Of a stretch of 64,000 nucleotides of DNA, positions 44,149 through 52,731 are shown piece by piece (positions within the stretch are counted from its first letter, which is position 1; every line of letters starts with the position of its first letter). Made by a program: the position numbers and the translations under genes. A model generated the notes under the pieces. That model was not told where the DNA came from. It was given only the letters and a program-made list of their open reading frames with translations, and did not search any database. This DNA comes from Prevotella sp. (lineage in GTDB: Bacteria > Bacteroidota > Bacteroidia > Bacteroidales > Bacteroidaceae): NCBI GenBank assembly GCA_017554105.1, contig JAFZIY010000025.1, positions 1-64,000 on the forward strand. The letters run 5' to 3'.

Positions 44149-45237
44149 ATGGTGTTCGATTTTAGTATAGTAACACGATGGTTCGATGAGTTGCTCCGCC
44201 AGACATGTGGCTTGAACGACTTCTGGACTATATTGATAGAGTGTGTGGTGGTGGGCACGCTGATACTTACCGCCTATTCGCTCATTGCTATGGTGTTGAT
44301 ATTCATGGAGCGTAAGGTATGTGCCTATTTCCAGTGCCGTCTCGGTCCTATGCGAGTAGGTTTCTGGGGACTGCTTCAGGTGCTTGCCGACGTGCTGAAG
44401 ATGCTCATCAAGGAGATTTTCTTCGTTGACAAGGCCGACAAGTTGCTTTATGCCCTTGCTCCATTATTCGTTATAATAGCATCTGTGGGCACATTCTCGT
44501 TCCTTCCTTGGAACAAGGGTGCCGTGATACTCGACTTCAACGTAGGCATCTTCCTTCTCACCGCTGTTTCTTCTATCGGTGTTCTTGGAATCTTCCTTGC
44601 CGGTTGGGGCTCTAACAACAAGTACTCTGTGGTAAGTGCCATGCGTGGCGCTGTTCAGATGATTTCCTACGAGATGTCTCTCTGCCTTTGTCTCATCGCC
44701 GCCGTTATACTTACCGGCACGATGCAGATAAGCGGTATCGTGGAGGCACAGACGGGACCGTGGCAGTGGCTCATCTTCAAGGGCCATATCCCCGCAATCA
44801 TCGCTTTCCTCGTATTCCTCGTGGCAGGTAACGCCGAGGCCAACCGTGGCCCGTTCGACCTTGCCGAGGCTGAGAGCGAGCTTACCGCGGGCTATCATAC
44901 CGAGTATTCGGGTATGGGCTTCGGTTTCTACTATCTGGCAGAGTATCTTAATCTCTTTGTGATTTCTGGCATTGCCACAACAGTATTCTTGGGTGGATGG
45001 GCACCGATAAACATCGGCATCGCCGGTTTCGACAACCTGATGAATTACATCCCTGGCTTTGTGTGGTTCTTCGGTAAGACATTCCTCGTGGTATGGTTGC
45101 TCATGTGGGTACGCTGGACATTCCCCCGTCTCCGCATCGACCAGATACTGAAACTGGAGTGGAAGTACCTCATGCCACTTGCCCTTCTCAACATCGTTCT
45201 GATGACTTTCGTAGTAGCAATGGGATTACATTTCTAA
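44149..45237 (+). CDS. nuoH: NADH-quinone oxidoreductase subunit H
   Basis: 362 residues with eight hydrophobic segments. The conserved loop FMERKVCAYFQCRLGPMRVG and the ERGPFDLAEAESEL-type loop (here NRGPFDLAEAESELTAGYHTEYSG) are intact. NuoH lines the quinone channel and couples it to proton pumping. It lies 32 bases after nuoCD. Confidence 0.95.
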   Translation: MVFDFSIVTRWFDELLRQTCGLNDFWTILIECVVVGTLILTAYSLIAMVLIFMERKVCAYFQCRLGPMRVGFWGLLQVLADVLKMLIKEIFFVDKADKLLYALAPLFVIIASVGTFSFLPWNKGAVILDFNVGIFLLTAVSSIGVLGIFLAGWGSNNKYSVVSAMRGAVQMISYEMSLCLCLIAAVILTGTMQISGIVEAQTGPWQWLIFKGHIPAIIAFLVFLVAGNAEANRGPFDLAEAESELTAGYHTEYSGMGFGFYYLAEYLNLFVISGIATTVFLGGWAPINIGIAGFDNLMNYIPGFVWFFGKTFLVVWLLMWVRWTFPRLRIDQILKLEWKYLMPLALLNIVLMTFVVAMGLHF

Positions 45238-45280
45238 ACGACTGTCGAATAAGAAACTTCTAGAGAATACATAAAGGAAA

Positions 45281-45814
45281 ATGGAAAATAACAAATCATA
45301 TTTCGGAGAGGTGGGAAGTGCGATGAAGACCCTCTGCGTGGGACTGAAGACCACGCTGAAGGAGTATTTCATCCCCAAGTCCACCGAGCAATATCCCGAG
45401 AACCGAAAGACCACTCTTCATGTGGCTCAGCGCCATCGTGGCCGTCTGGTTTTCAAGCGCAATGAGGATGGCACCTACAAGTGCACGGCTTGCACCCTGT
45501 GTGAGAAGTCATGTCCTAACGGCACCATAAAGATTGTCTCTGAGATGGTGACCAATGAGGAGACTGGTAAGAAGAAGCGCGAGTTGCGCGACTATCAGTA
45601 CGATCTTGGCGACTGCATGTTCTGCCAGTTGTGCACCAATGCTTGTAACTTTGATGCCATCGAGTTTACTAATGATTTCGAGAATGCCGTGTTCGACCGC
45701 GACTCCCTCGTGCTTCATCTCGACAAGGAGGTTTATCAGGGCGGTTCACTTCCCAACCTCATCAATGGTGGCGCACCAATGGAAATAGGTAAGTTTAATA
45801 CGAAAAAGAAGTAA
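45281..45814 (+). CDS. nuoI: NADH-quinone oxidoreductase subunit I
   Basis: 177 residues with two 4Fe-4S motifs, CTACTLCEKSCP and CMFCQLCTNACN, ligands of clusters N6a and N6b that feed N2. The N-terminal amphipathic helix rests on the membrane. In a complex lacking NuoEFG this subunit is the most exposed electron entry point. It sits between nuoH and nuoJ as in the standard order. Confidence 0.95.
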   Translation: MENNKSYFGEVGSAMKTLCVGLKTTLKEYFIPKSTEQYPENRKTTLHVAQRHRGRLVFKRNEDGTYKCTACTLCEKSCPNGTIKIVSEMVTNEETGKKKRELRDYQYDLGDCMFCQLCTNACNFDAIEFTNDFENAVFDRDSLVLHLDKEVYQGGSLPNLINGGAPMEIGKFNTKKK

Positions 45815-45820
45815 TCAGAT

Positions 45821-46333
45821 ATGGCTAATATAATCGTATTTGCAATCCTCGCGGTGGTGATTCTTGGCTCTGCCATTATGTGTGTCACCACGAAGCGGAT
45901 AATGAGAGCCGCAACGTTCCTGTTGTTCGTGCTCTTCGGTGTTGCAGGTCTTTATTTCCTGCTCGACTACACCTATCTCGGAGCAGCACAGATCTCTGTA
46001 TATGCGGGTGGTATCACGATGATTTACATCTTCGCCATCCAGCTTGTAAGCAAGCGCACCCTTCAAGGTCTCGTAGAGCGCATGAAGGGCAGCCGTGTGG
46101 CTTTCGGCGCTTTGGTCACTCTCGTCGGACTTGCCACCGTGGTGGTAGTGTTCCTTAAGAATCAGTTCATTAACAATTTCGCAAAACTTCCCGATGCGGA
46201 GGTAAGTATCGAGACCATCGGCAACCAGCTCGTTGGTGCCGACAAGTACGGCTATGTACTGCCGTTCGAGTTCATCTCGGTGTTCCTCCTCGCATGCATC
46301 ATCGGTGGTATTGTAATTTCAAGAAAGGAGTAA
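45821..46333 (+). CDS. nuoJ: NADH-quinone oxidoreductase subunit J
   Basis: 170 residues with five hydrophobic segments; YLGAAQISVYAGGITMIYIFAIQL carries the conserved third helix with its pi-bulge region. Membrane subunit of the proton path. It begins six bases after nuoI. Confidence 0.93.
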   Translation: MANIIVFAILAVVILGSAIMCVTTKRIMRAATFLLFVLFGVAGLYFLLDYTYLGAAQISVYAGGITMIYIFAIQLVSKRTLQGLVERMKGSRVAFGALVTLVGLATVVVVFLKNQFINNFAKLPDAEVSIETIGNQLVGADKYGYVLPFEFISVFLLACIIGGIVISRKE

Positions 46334-46336
46334 GCC

Positions 46337-46648
46337 ATGATGGTACCAGTAGAATGTTACTTTGTGCTCTCAGCACTATTGTTCTTCATCGGAGTGTTCG
46401 GTTTCATATCGCGCCGCAACCTCATCGCAATGCTCATTTCCGTGGAACTGATACTTAACTCTGTTGATATCAATTTCGCCGCTTTCAACCGCATACTCTT
46501 TCCGGGTATGCTTGACGGCTTCTTCTTCACTCTCTTCTCCATCGGAGTGAGTGCGGCAGAGACGGCAGTGGCAATAGCGATAATTATCAATGTCTACCGC
46601 AAATTCAATAGCGACTCGGTTGACAGCATCAAAGAACTTAGAAATTAA
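46337..46648 (+). CDS. nuoK: NADH-quinone oxidoreductase subunit K
   Basis: 103 residues with three transmembrane helices. The conserved buried Glu residues lie in SVELILNSVDINF and GVSAAETAVAIAI. It forms part of the first proton channel with NuoJ and NuoN, and starts three bases after nuoJ. Confidence 0.94.
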   Translation: MMVPVECYFVLSALLFFIGVFGFISRRNLIAMLISVELILNSVDINFAAFNRILFPGMLDGFFFTLFSIGVSAAETAVAIAIIINVYRKFNSDSVDSIKELRN

Positions 46649-46672
46649 ATCTTAAGAATTCAGAATTTCATT

Positions 46673-48664
46673 ATGGAATACAGTTATTCTTGTTTGATAC
46701 TGCTTCTGCCGTTGCTCTCGTTCATCATACTTGGACTTGCGGGCATGAAGATGTCACATAAGTTGTCAGGACTCATCGGCACCACCTCGCTTGGTATCGT
46801 TACGGCCCTGTCATACTATACCGCTTTTCAATATTTTACCGCCGACCGTGTGAACGACGTCTATCAGACCATCGTTCCCTATAACTTCACATGGCTGCCA
46901 TTAGGCAATCTTCACTTCGACCTGGGTATCTTGCTCGACCCCATCTCGGTGATGATGCTCATTGTGATTTCCACGGTCAGCTTCATGGTTCACATCTACT
47001 CCTTCGGCTACATGAAGGGCGAGAAGGGATTCCAGCGCTACTATGCTTTCCTCTCTCTCTTCACCATGTCGATGCTCGGTCTTGTGCTTGCCACAAACAT
47101 CTTCCAGATGTACCTCTTCTGGGAACTTGTGGGTGTGAGCTCTTATCTTCTCATCGGTTTCTATTACCCGACCCATGCTGCCGTTGCCGCTTCCAAGAAA
47201 GCGTTCATCGTCACCCGTTTTGCCGACCTCTTCTTCCTTATCGGAATCCTGTTGTTCGGCTATTACACCCAGTCGTTCAGCTTCTCGTTTGCCGGCGACA
47301 TCGTGATGGGGCAGGGTACCGAGCCGTTCATTCCTTGCGACGTTGCCAAGGCTATAGCAGCCGGAGGCTTCATCATACCTACCGCACTTGTGCTGATGTT
47401 CATCGGTGGTGCCGGTAAGTCTGCGATGTTCCCGTTGCACATTTGGTTGCCTGATGCTATGGAGGGTCCAACCCCTGTGTCTGCACTCATCCACGCCGCC
47501 ACGATGGTGGTTGCCGGAGTGTTCCAGATTGCACGTATGTTCCCCTTGTGGATAGAATATGCTCCACAGGCTATGAGCATCGTGGTATGGGTGGGAGTGT
47601 TCACCGCTTTCTATGCTGCCGCCGTGGCTTGTGCCCAGACCGACATCAAGCGTGTGCTTGCCTTCTCTACCATCTCGCAGATTGCGTTCATGATGGTGGC
47701 ACTCGGCGTTAGTCTGCCGGGACATGAGGCAGTGCTCGACAACCATACTCAGTTGGGTTACCTCGCAGGTATGTTCCACCTCTTCACACACGCCATGTTC
47801 AAGGCTTGCCTGTTCCTCGGAGCCGGTTGTATCATCCATGCCGTACATAGCAATGAGATGGCGTTGATGGGAGGCTTGCGCAAATATATGCCAATCACAC
47901 ACATCACGTTCCTCATCTCATGTCTGGCAATCGCTGGTATTCCGTTCTTCTCGGGCTTCAGTTCCAAGGACGAGATTATCACCGCCTGCATGCAATACAG
48001 TCCTGTAGTAGGCTGGATAATGACCGCTATTGCCGCCATGACCGCATTCTATATGTTCCGTCTCTATTACGGCATCTTCTGGGGAACAGAAAACAAGGAG
48101 GCTCACGAGCACCACACTCCACACGAGGCACCATTGTCAATGACGATACCTCTGATTGTGTTGTCGGTAATCACCGTGGGCGTGGGTATCTATACCACAC
48201 TTGCAGGATTCCTCGGATGGGGCGGTTCGTTCGGTTCGTATGTTTCGGCAGCCGGTACCGACTATACCATTCACTTCGACACCACCGTTGCTACGGTGAG
48301 CACAATAATTGCGATACTCAGCATCTGTCTTGCCACCTATATATATAAAGGTGAGAAGCAACCCATTGCTGACAGGCTTTACAAGACATTCCCACGTCTC
48401 CATCGTGCCGCTTACAAGCGTTTCTACATGGACGAGGTTTGGATGTTCGTCACTCATCAGATTATTTTCCGCTTCTTCTCACACCCGATTGCATGGTTTG
48501 ACCGTCATTGTGTTGACGGCACCTTCAACTTCATGGCGTGGGGAGCCAACGAGGCAGGCGAGAGCCTCCGTCCTTGGCAGAGCGGCGATGTACGTCAGTA
48601 TGCCGTGTGGTTCCTCACCGGCTCGGTTGCACTTGCGCTGATTCTCCTCGCCTTAGCCCCCTAA
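46673..48664 (+). CDS. nuoL: NADH-quinone oxidoreductase subunit L
   Basis: 663 residues, an antiporter-like subunit with about sixteen hydrophobic segments and the lateral helix at the C-terminus. Conserved parts seen: FWELVGVSSYLLIGFY with its key Glu, GKSAMFPLHIWLPDAMEGPTPVSALIHAATMV, and the Lys of KRVLAFSTISQ. Distal proton-pumping subunit. The last two codons and the stop (AP, TAA) are encoded by a dispersed C/G-rich repeat, so the extreme C-terminus may be recent. The 213 bases before nuoM are all repeat. Confidence 0.95.
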   Translation: MEYSYSCLILLLPLLSFIILGLAGMKMSHKLSGLIGTTSLGIVTALSYYTAFQYFTADRVNDVYQTIVPYNFTWLPLGNLHFDLGILLDPISVMMLIVISTVSFMVHIYSFGYMKGEKGFQRYYAFLSLFTMSMLGLVLATNIFQMYLFWELVGVSSYLLIGFYYPTHAAVAASKKAFIVTRFADLFFLIGILLFGYYTQSFSFSFAGDIVMGQGTEPFIPCDVAKAIAAGGFIIPTALVLMFIGGAGKSAMFPLHIWLPDAMEGPTPVSALIHAATMVVAGVFQIARMFPLWIEYAPQAMSIVVWVGVFTAFYAAAVACAQTDIKRVLAFSTISQIAFMMVALGVSLPGHEAVLDNHTQLGYLAGMFHLFTHAMFKACLFLGAGCIIHAVHSNEMALMGGLRKYMPITHITFLISCLAIAGIPFFSGFSSKDEIITACMQYSPVVGWIMTAIAAMTAFYMFRLYYGIFWGTENKEAHEHHTPHEAPLSMTIPLIVLSVITVGVGIYTTLAGFLGWGGSFGSYVSAAGTDYTIHFDTTVATVSTIIAILSICLATYIYKGEKQPIADRLYKTFPRLHRAAYKRFYMDEVWMFVTHQIIFRFFSHPIAWFDRHCVDGTFNFMAWGANEAGESLRPWQSGDVRQYAVWFLTGSVALALILLALAP

Positions 48665-48854
48665 GTTAGGGGGATGGGGGTCTGAACATAAGCATACAGA
48701 CCTCTATCTAGCCCCCTAAGTTCTTGGACGAGCCAAGCGGCAAAGCCGAGCGAGGGGGATGGGGGTCTGAACATAAGCATACAGACCTCCGAGCGAGAGA
48801 GAAAGTGTATATGGGTGGTCGTTCAGACCCCCAACCCCCTGACTCAGGGGGCTA
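48654..48854. repeat. Compound G/C-rich repeat block between nuoL and nuoM
   Basis: Two perfect 36-base direct repeats, 48669-48704 and 48754-48789, begin with gggggatgggggtctgaac. An inverted relative, 48821-48854, ends in tcagggggcta and recurs base for base at 54986-55019 (34 bases). The second direct copy is split by an insert containing gcggcaaagccgagcg (48737-48752), nearly the same as 60736-60751. No promoter or T-run terminator is visible, so nuoM probably depends on the upstream transcript. Confidence 0.85.
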
Positions 48855-48877
48855 GAATAAAAATAAATTATAGAAAT

Positions 48878-50386
48878 ATGTCAGTTTTAACATTATTCGT
48901 AGTTATTCCCGCCTTGATGTTGCTCGGACTCTGGATAGCCCGCAACGACAATCAGGTGCGCGGTGTGATGGTAGCCGGTGCCTCGTGCTTGCTGGCTCTG
49001 TCGATATGGCTCACAATAGACTTCATCCAGGCGCGTGCCGGAGGTGACACCAGCGAGATGCTCCACACCTACGCCATCGACTGGTTCAAGCCTCTGAACA
49101 TACAGTATGCCGTCGGTGTCGATGGTATCTCGGTGGTCATGCTGCTCCTCTCGAGCATCATCGTGTTCACCGGAACCTTCGCCTCATGGCAGCTCCAGCC
49201 GATGAAGAAGGAGTATTTCCTTTGGTTCACCCTCCTCTCAACGGGTGTCTTCGGCTTCTTCATCTCTGTTGACATGTTCACCATGTTCATGTTCTACGAG
49301 GTGGCGCTCATCCCCATGTACCTCCTCATCGGAGTGTGGGGTAGTGGTAACAAGGAGTACTCCGCTATGAAGCTTACCCTGATGCTTATGGGAGGCTCGG
49401 CGCTGCTTATCCTCGGCATTCTCGGCATCTACTTCTTCAGCGGTGCCACCACGATGAATGTCAACGAGATAGCAGCCCTGCACAACATCCCAGAGAACAT
49501 ACAGAAGATATTCTTCCCGTTCATCTTCATCGGTTTCGGAGTCCTCGGCGCACTCTTCCCGTTCCACACATGGAGTCCCGACGGTCATGCCTCGGCGCCT
49601 ACCGCCGTGTCAATGCTCCATGCCGGAGTGCTTATGAAACTGGGAGGCTATGGCTGCTTCCGCGTTGCCATGTATCTCCTTCCCGACGCAGCCCGTGAGT
49701 TGGCTTGGATATTCCTTATTCTCACCACCATCTCGGTGGTCTATGGAGCCCTCTCGGCATGCGTGCAGACCGACCTCAAGTACATCAACGCCTATTCGTC
49801 GGTGTCCCACTGTGGTCTGGTGCTCTTCGCCCTTCTCATGATGACTCAGACCTCATGCACGGGAGCCATCCTTCAGATGCTCTCACACGGTCTGATGACG
49901 GCACTCTTCTTCGCCCTCATCGGTATGATTTACGGACGCGCCCACACCCGTGACGTGCGTTTCCTTGGCGGCTTGATGAAGGTGATGCCGTTCCTCGCCG
50001 TAGGCTATGTCATCGCCGGTCTCGCCAACCTCGGCTTGCCGGGCTTCTCAGGATTCATTGCCGAGATGACCATCTTCGTGGGTTCTTTCGAGAATGCCGA
50101 CACCTTCCGTCGCGTATGCACCATCATAGCATGCTGCTCCATCGTTGTGACCGCGGTCTATATCCTCCGTGTTGTAGGTAAGATACTGTTCCAAAAGTTG
50201 CAATACCCGCACATGGAGAGTGTCAAGCTCACCGATGCCACATGGGACGAGCGCGTCGCTGTCATCTGCCTCATCGCATGTGTGGCAGGTCTTGGCTGCT
50301 TCCCAATGTGGGCAAGCCACGTCATCGACAGTGGGGTAGGCAGCATATTGTCTAACATACTTGCCGCAGGCATGTCAGGCATGTAG
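48878..50386 (+). CDS. nuoM: NADH-quinone oxidoreductase subunit M
   Basis: 502 residues from the ATG at 48878; the open frame extends 21 codons upstream, but only into the repeat block, so that part is excluded. Antiporter-like membrane subunit with about fourteen hydrophobic segments. Family blocks are FYEVALIPMYLLIGVWG (key Glu), FPFHTWSPDGHASAPTAVSMLHAGVLMKLGGYG and the Lys of QTDLKYINAYSSVSHCG. It pumps one proton per cycle. Confidence 0.95.
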   Translation: MSVLTLFVVIPALMLLGLWIARNDNQVRGVMVAGASCLLALSIWLTIDFIQARAGGDTSEMLHTYAIDWFKPLNIQYAVGVDGISVVMLLLSSIIVFTGTFASWQLQPMKKEYFLWFTLLSTGVFGFFISVDMFTMFMFYEVALIPMYLLIGVWGSGNKEYSAMKLTLMLMGGSALLILGILGIYFFSGATTMNVNEIAALHNIPENIQKIFFPFIFIGFGVLGALFPFHTWSPDGHASAPTAVSMLHAGVLMKLGGYGCFRVAMYLLPDAARELAWIFLILTTISVVYGALSACVQTDLKYINAYSSVSHCGLVLFALLMMTQTSCTGAILQMLSHGLMTALFFALIGMIYGRAHTRDVRFLGGLMKVMPFLAVGYVIAGLANLGLPGFSGFIAEMTIFVGSFENADTFRRVCTIIACCSIVVTAVYILRVVGKILFQKLQYPHMESVKLTDATWDERVAVICLIACVAGLGCFPMWASHVIDSGVGSILSNILAAGMSGM

Positions 50387-50426
50387 GATTTTGAACATTG
50401 AACTTTGAACATTGAATTTTACAAAT

Positions 50427-51875
50427 ATGGGATATAGTCAATTTCTAAACATGATACCCGAGGCCTTCCTGGTCCTCGCTTTGATACTTGTGTTCATCGC
50501 CGACTTCATCATCACCAACGTGAAGGTGAAGGGCAGCACCCTGGCGTGTCTCACCCTCGGACTTCTGGCGGTAGTGACGGCAGTCAGCGTCATCGCCGAG
50601 CCCTCCGAGGCCTTTGGCGGTATGTATGTCACCACGGCGGCAGCCAACGTAATGAAGGTAATCCTCGCCGCCGGCACGTTCATCGTGGTGCTCATGGCAC
50701 AGCCGTGGGTAGAGTCGAATGCCGTGAACGTGAAGAACGAAGGCGAGTTCTATATGCTCCTTATCTCCACCCTGCTCGGAATGTTCGTCATGATTTCCAG
50801 CGGTCATTTCCTCATGTTCTTCCTCGGTCTTGAGATGGCAAGCGTGCCAATGGCATGCCTTGTTGCCCTCGACAAGTACAAGAAGAAGTCGGCAGAGGCA
50901 GCCGCCAAGTACATCCTCACGGCGACCTTCTCAAGCGGCATCATGCTCTATGGCATCTCGATGCTCTATGGCGCCACAGGACATCTCTACTTCGACGACT
51001 TCACCGCAGCCCTCTCGGTGGCCAACACCCAGCACCTGACGCTTTGCATCGTCGGTCTCGTGTTCTTCTTCAGTGGACTCGGTTTCAAGATCAGTCTCGT
51101 GCCGTTCCACTTCTGGACCGCCGACACCTACGAGGGAGCGCCCACACCAGTGACCGGTTACCTGAGCGTCGTTTCCAAGGGTGCCGCAGCCTTTGCGCTC
51201 TGCACCATCCTCATCAAGGTGTTCGCCCCGATGATAGAGTACTGGGAGTACATCCTCTACATCGTCATCGTGCTCAGCATCACCATCGCCAACCTCTTCG
51301 CCATCCGTCAGAAGGAACTCAAGCGATTCATGGCATACAGTTCCATCTCACAGGCAGGCTACATCATGCTTGCCGTGGTGGGTGCCAGTCAGTACGGCGT
51401 GGCAGCGTTGAGCTACTATGTGCTCGTATATGTGGCAGCCAACCTCGCTGTCTTCTCGGTAATCAATGCCGTGGAGCATAACAACGGCGGCCGCACCGAT
51501 ATACGCGCCTACGACGGTTTCTACAGCCGCAATCCCAAGTTGGCGTTCCTCATGACGGTAGCCCTCTTCTCGCTTGCGGGAATCCCTCCGTTTGCCGGAA
51601 TGTTCTCCAAGTTCTTCGTCTTCATGGCAGCCGCCCAGCAAGGCTCCACATGGGCATACGCAGTGGTGTTCATCGCGTTGGTCAACACCGTGGTGTCACT
51701 CTACTACTATCTGCTCATCGTCAAGGCGATGTATATCCGTCAGGCAGAGAATCCGCTCCCTACGTTCAGTACCGACATGGGTACCAAGGTAGCCCTCTTC
51801 CTGTGCACCGCAGGCATCCTGCTCTTCGGCATCTTCTCCTGCGTTTACAACTGGATATTCGCAGCGACGATTTAA
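50427..51875 (+). CDS. nuoN: NADH-quinone oxidoreductase subunit N
   Basis: 482 residues from the ATG at 50427; a TTG five codons earlier is possible but unnecessary. About fourteen hydrophobic segments, with [32 protein letters not shown] (Glu and Lys of the channel) and [32 protein letters not shown]. Last gene of the operon, ended by the hairpin at 51968. No nuoE, nuoF or nuoG follows. Confidence 0.95.
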   Translation: MGYSQFLNMIPEAFLVLALILVFIADFIITNVKVKGSTLACLTLGLLAVVTAVSVIAEPSEAFGGMYVTTAAANVMKVILAAGTFIVVLMAQPWVESNAVNVKNEGEFYMLLISTLLGMFVMISSGHFLMFFLGLEMASVPMACLVALDKYKKKSAEAAAKYILTATFSSGIMLYGISMLYGATGHLYFDDFTAALSVANTQHLTLCIVGLVFFFSGLGFKISLVPFHFWTADTYEGAPTPVTGYLSVVSKGAAAFALCTILIKVFAPMIEYWEYILYIVIVLSITIANLFAIRQKELKRFMAYSSISQAGYIMLAVVGASQYGVAALSYYVLVYVAANLAVFSVINAVEHNNGGRTDIRAYDGFYSRNPKLAFLMTVALFSLAGIPPFAGMFSKFFVFMAAAQQGSTWAYAVVFIALVNTVVSLYYYLLIVKAMYIRQAENPLPTFSTDMGTKVALFLCTAGILLFGIFSCVYNWIFAATI

Positions 51876-51889
51876 TTGATAATGGACAA

Positions 51890-51919
51890 TTCTTTCAGTC
51901 GCTTCGCTTTGTGAAAGCG
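51890..51919. repeat. 30-base hairpin repeat, copy 1
   Basis: It contains cgcttt-g-tg-aaagcg, a 6-base stem with a 3-base loop. The copy at 60709-60738 differs at one base. It lies in the 3' flank of nuoN. Confidence 0.8.
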
Positions 51920-51967
51920 CCCCTACGGGTAGAGCGGACAATTGATAGATAACAGTTGATAATTGAA

Positions 51968-51998
51968 AGCGGGAATCTCATCGAGGTTCCTGCTTTTT
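51968..51998 (+). terminator. Terminator of the nuo operon
   Basis: Stem agcgggaa with ttcctgct (one G-T pair) around an 11-base loop, then five T. Confidence 0.8.
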
Positions 51999-52011
51999 CT
52001 TACATGTAGGG

Positions 52012-52050
52012 ATGTGGGACCCGCCGACTTCATTGTCACGGGTCCCACAT
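52012..52050. repeat. 39-base hairpin repeat, copy 2
   Basis: Perfect 12-base stem (atgtgggacccg with cgggtcccacat) and 15-base loop, with one base different from the copy at 15519-15557. It lies directly behind the nuo operon terminator. Confidence 0.85.
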
Positions 52051-52079
52051 TCCGTTCTTCAACTTTTTAGTTAAAAGAC

Positions 52080-52110
52080 TTGTATTGTTAGGAAATAAGC
52101 ATTAATTTTG
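52080..52110 (+). promoter_or_regulatory. Promoter of the DUF6359-like lipoprotein gene
   Basis: TTG at 52080-52082, 20 bases, TAATTTTG at 52103-52110, 32 bases before the ATG. Confidence 0.65.
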
Positions 52111-52142
52111 CATTACGTGTAAGATTATGTTAATGTTGGGAA

Positions 52143-52703
52143 ATGAAAAAGACGGTTTGTAGCATAGTTTCGTATTTCATTCTCGCACTGGTGTTGACGA
52201 CATCATGCGAGAAAGGTTATTACCTTCTGGAAGAAGGCACAGAGAACACAGAGACGACGGAGGGCACAGAGGGTGAGGAGGGCACAGAGGGCACTGCGGA
52301 TAATGGTGATGGTGGGGCCTCTGGCGGTTCTCAGGGAGAGGGAACGGATTCTGATGAAGAGATGCTTTCCGTTGCGCAGTTCATGGAGATGACGCTGAGC
52401 GGGCAGCAATGGGTGGTAGGATATGTCGTGGGCGCCTGTACCAAGACTATAAACAATGCGGACTTCGAGCCGCCCTTTGAGGATCCCCAGGCACTGCTCC
52501 TCGCCGACACCTACGGTGAGACGGACAAGGAAAGAGTAATCACCATAGGTCTGCCCAGCGGGTCGAAGGCACGAAGGGAACTGAATCTCGTGGACCACCC
52601 CGAGAACTACGGCAAACGCATCGCTTTCTATGGAGAGCAATGCGTTTACCTAAAAGTAAAAGGAATAAAGAAGCCTGTCGGCTGGAGGGTGTATGGTGAC
52701 TGA
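52143..52703 (+). CDS. Lipoprotein with low-complexity linker and DUF6359-like domain
   Basis: 186 residues. The lipoprotein signal ends at LTTSC (Cys22). Next comes an acidic Glu/Gly/Thr linker of about 50 residues (TEGTEGEEGTEGT) encoded by repeated gagggcaca units, able to expand or shrink by slippage. The C-terminal 110 residues (WVVGYVVGACTKT through YGKRIAFYGEQCVYLK) look like the small OB-like DUF6359 domain of Bacteroidetes envelope proteins. Function unknown; the domain call is tentative. It converges on rho with 28 bases between stops. Confidence 0.75.
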   Translation: MKKTVCSIVSYFILALVLTTSCEKGYYLLEEGTENTETTEGTEGEEGTEGTADNGDGGASGGSQGEGTDSDEEMLSVAQFMEMTLSGQQWVVGYVVGACTKTINNADFEPPFEDPQALLLADTYGETDKERVITIGLPSGSKARRELNLVDHPENYGKRIAFYGEQCVYLKVKGIKKPVGWRVYGD

Positions 52704-52731
52704 TGTCTTTCCCTCCTGCGGTGGTTTCCTG

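Noticed and set aside
46901-47902. 333-codon antisense open frame opposite nuoL
   Set aside because: His/Glu-rich shadow of a hydrophobic gene; no start signal.
48815-48877. 21-codon N-terminal extension of NuoM
   Set aside because: It lies inside the dispersed repeat block and would add a non-hydrophobic lead not seen in the family.
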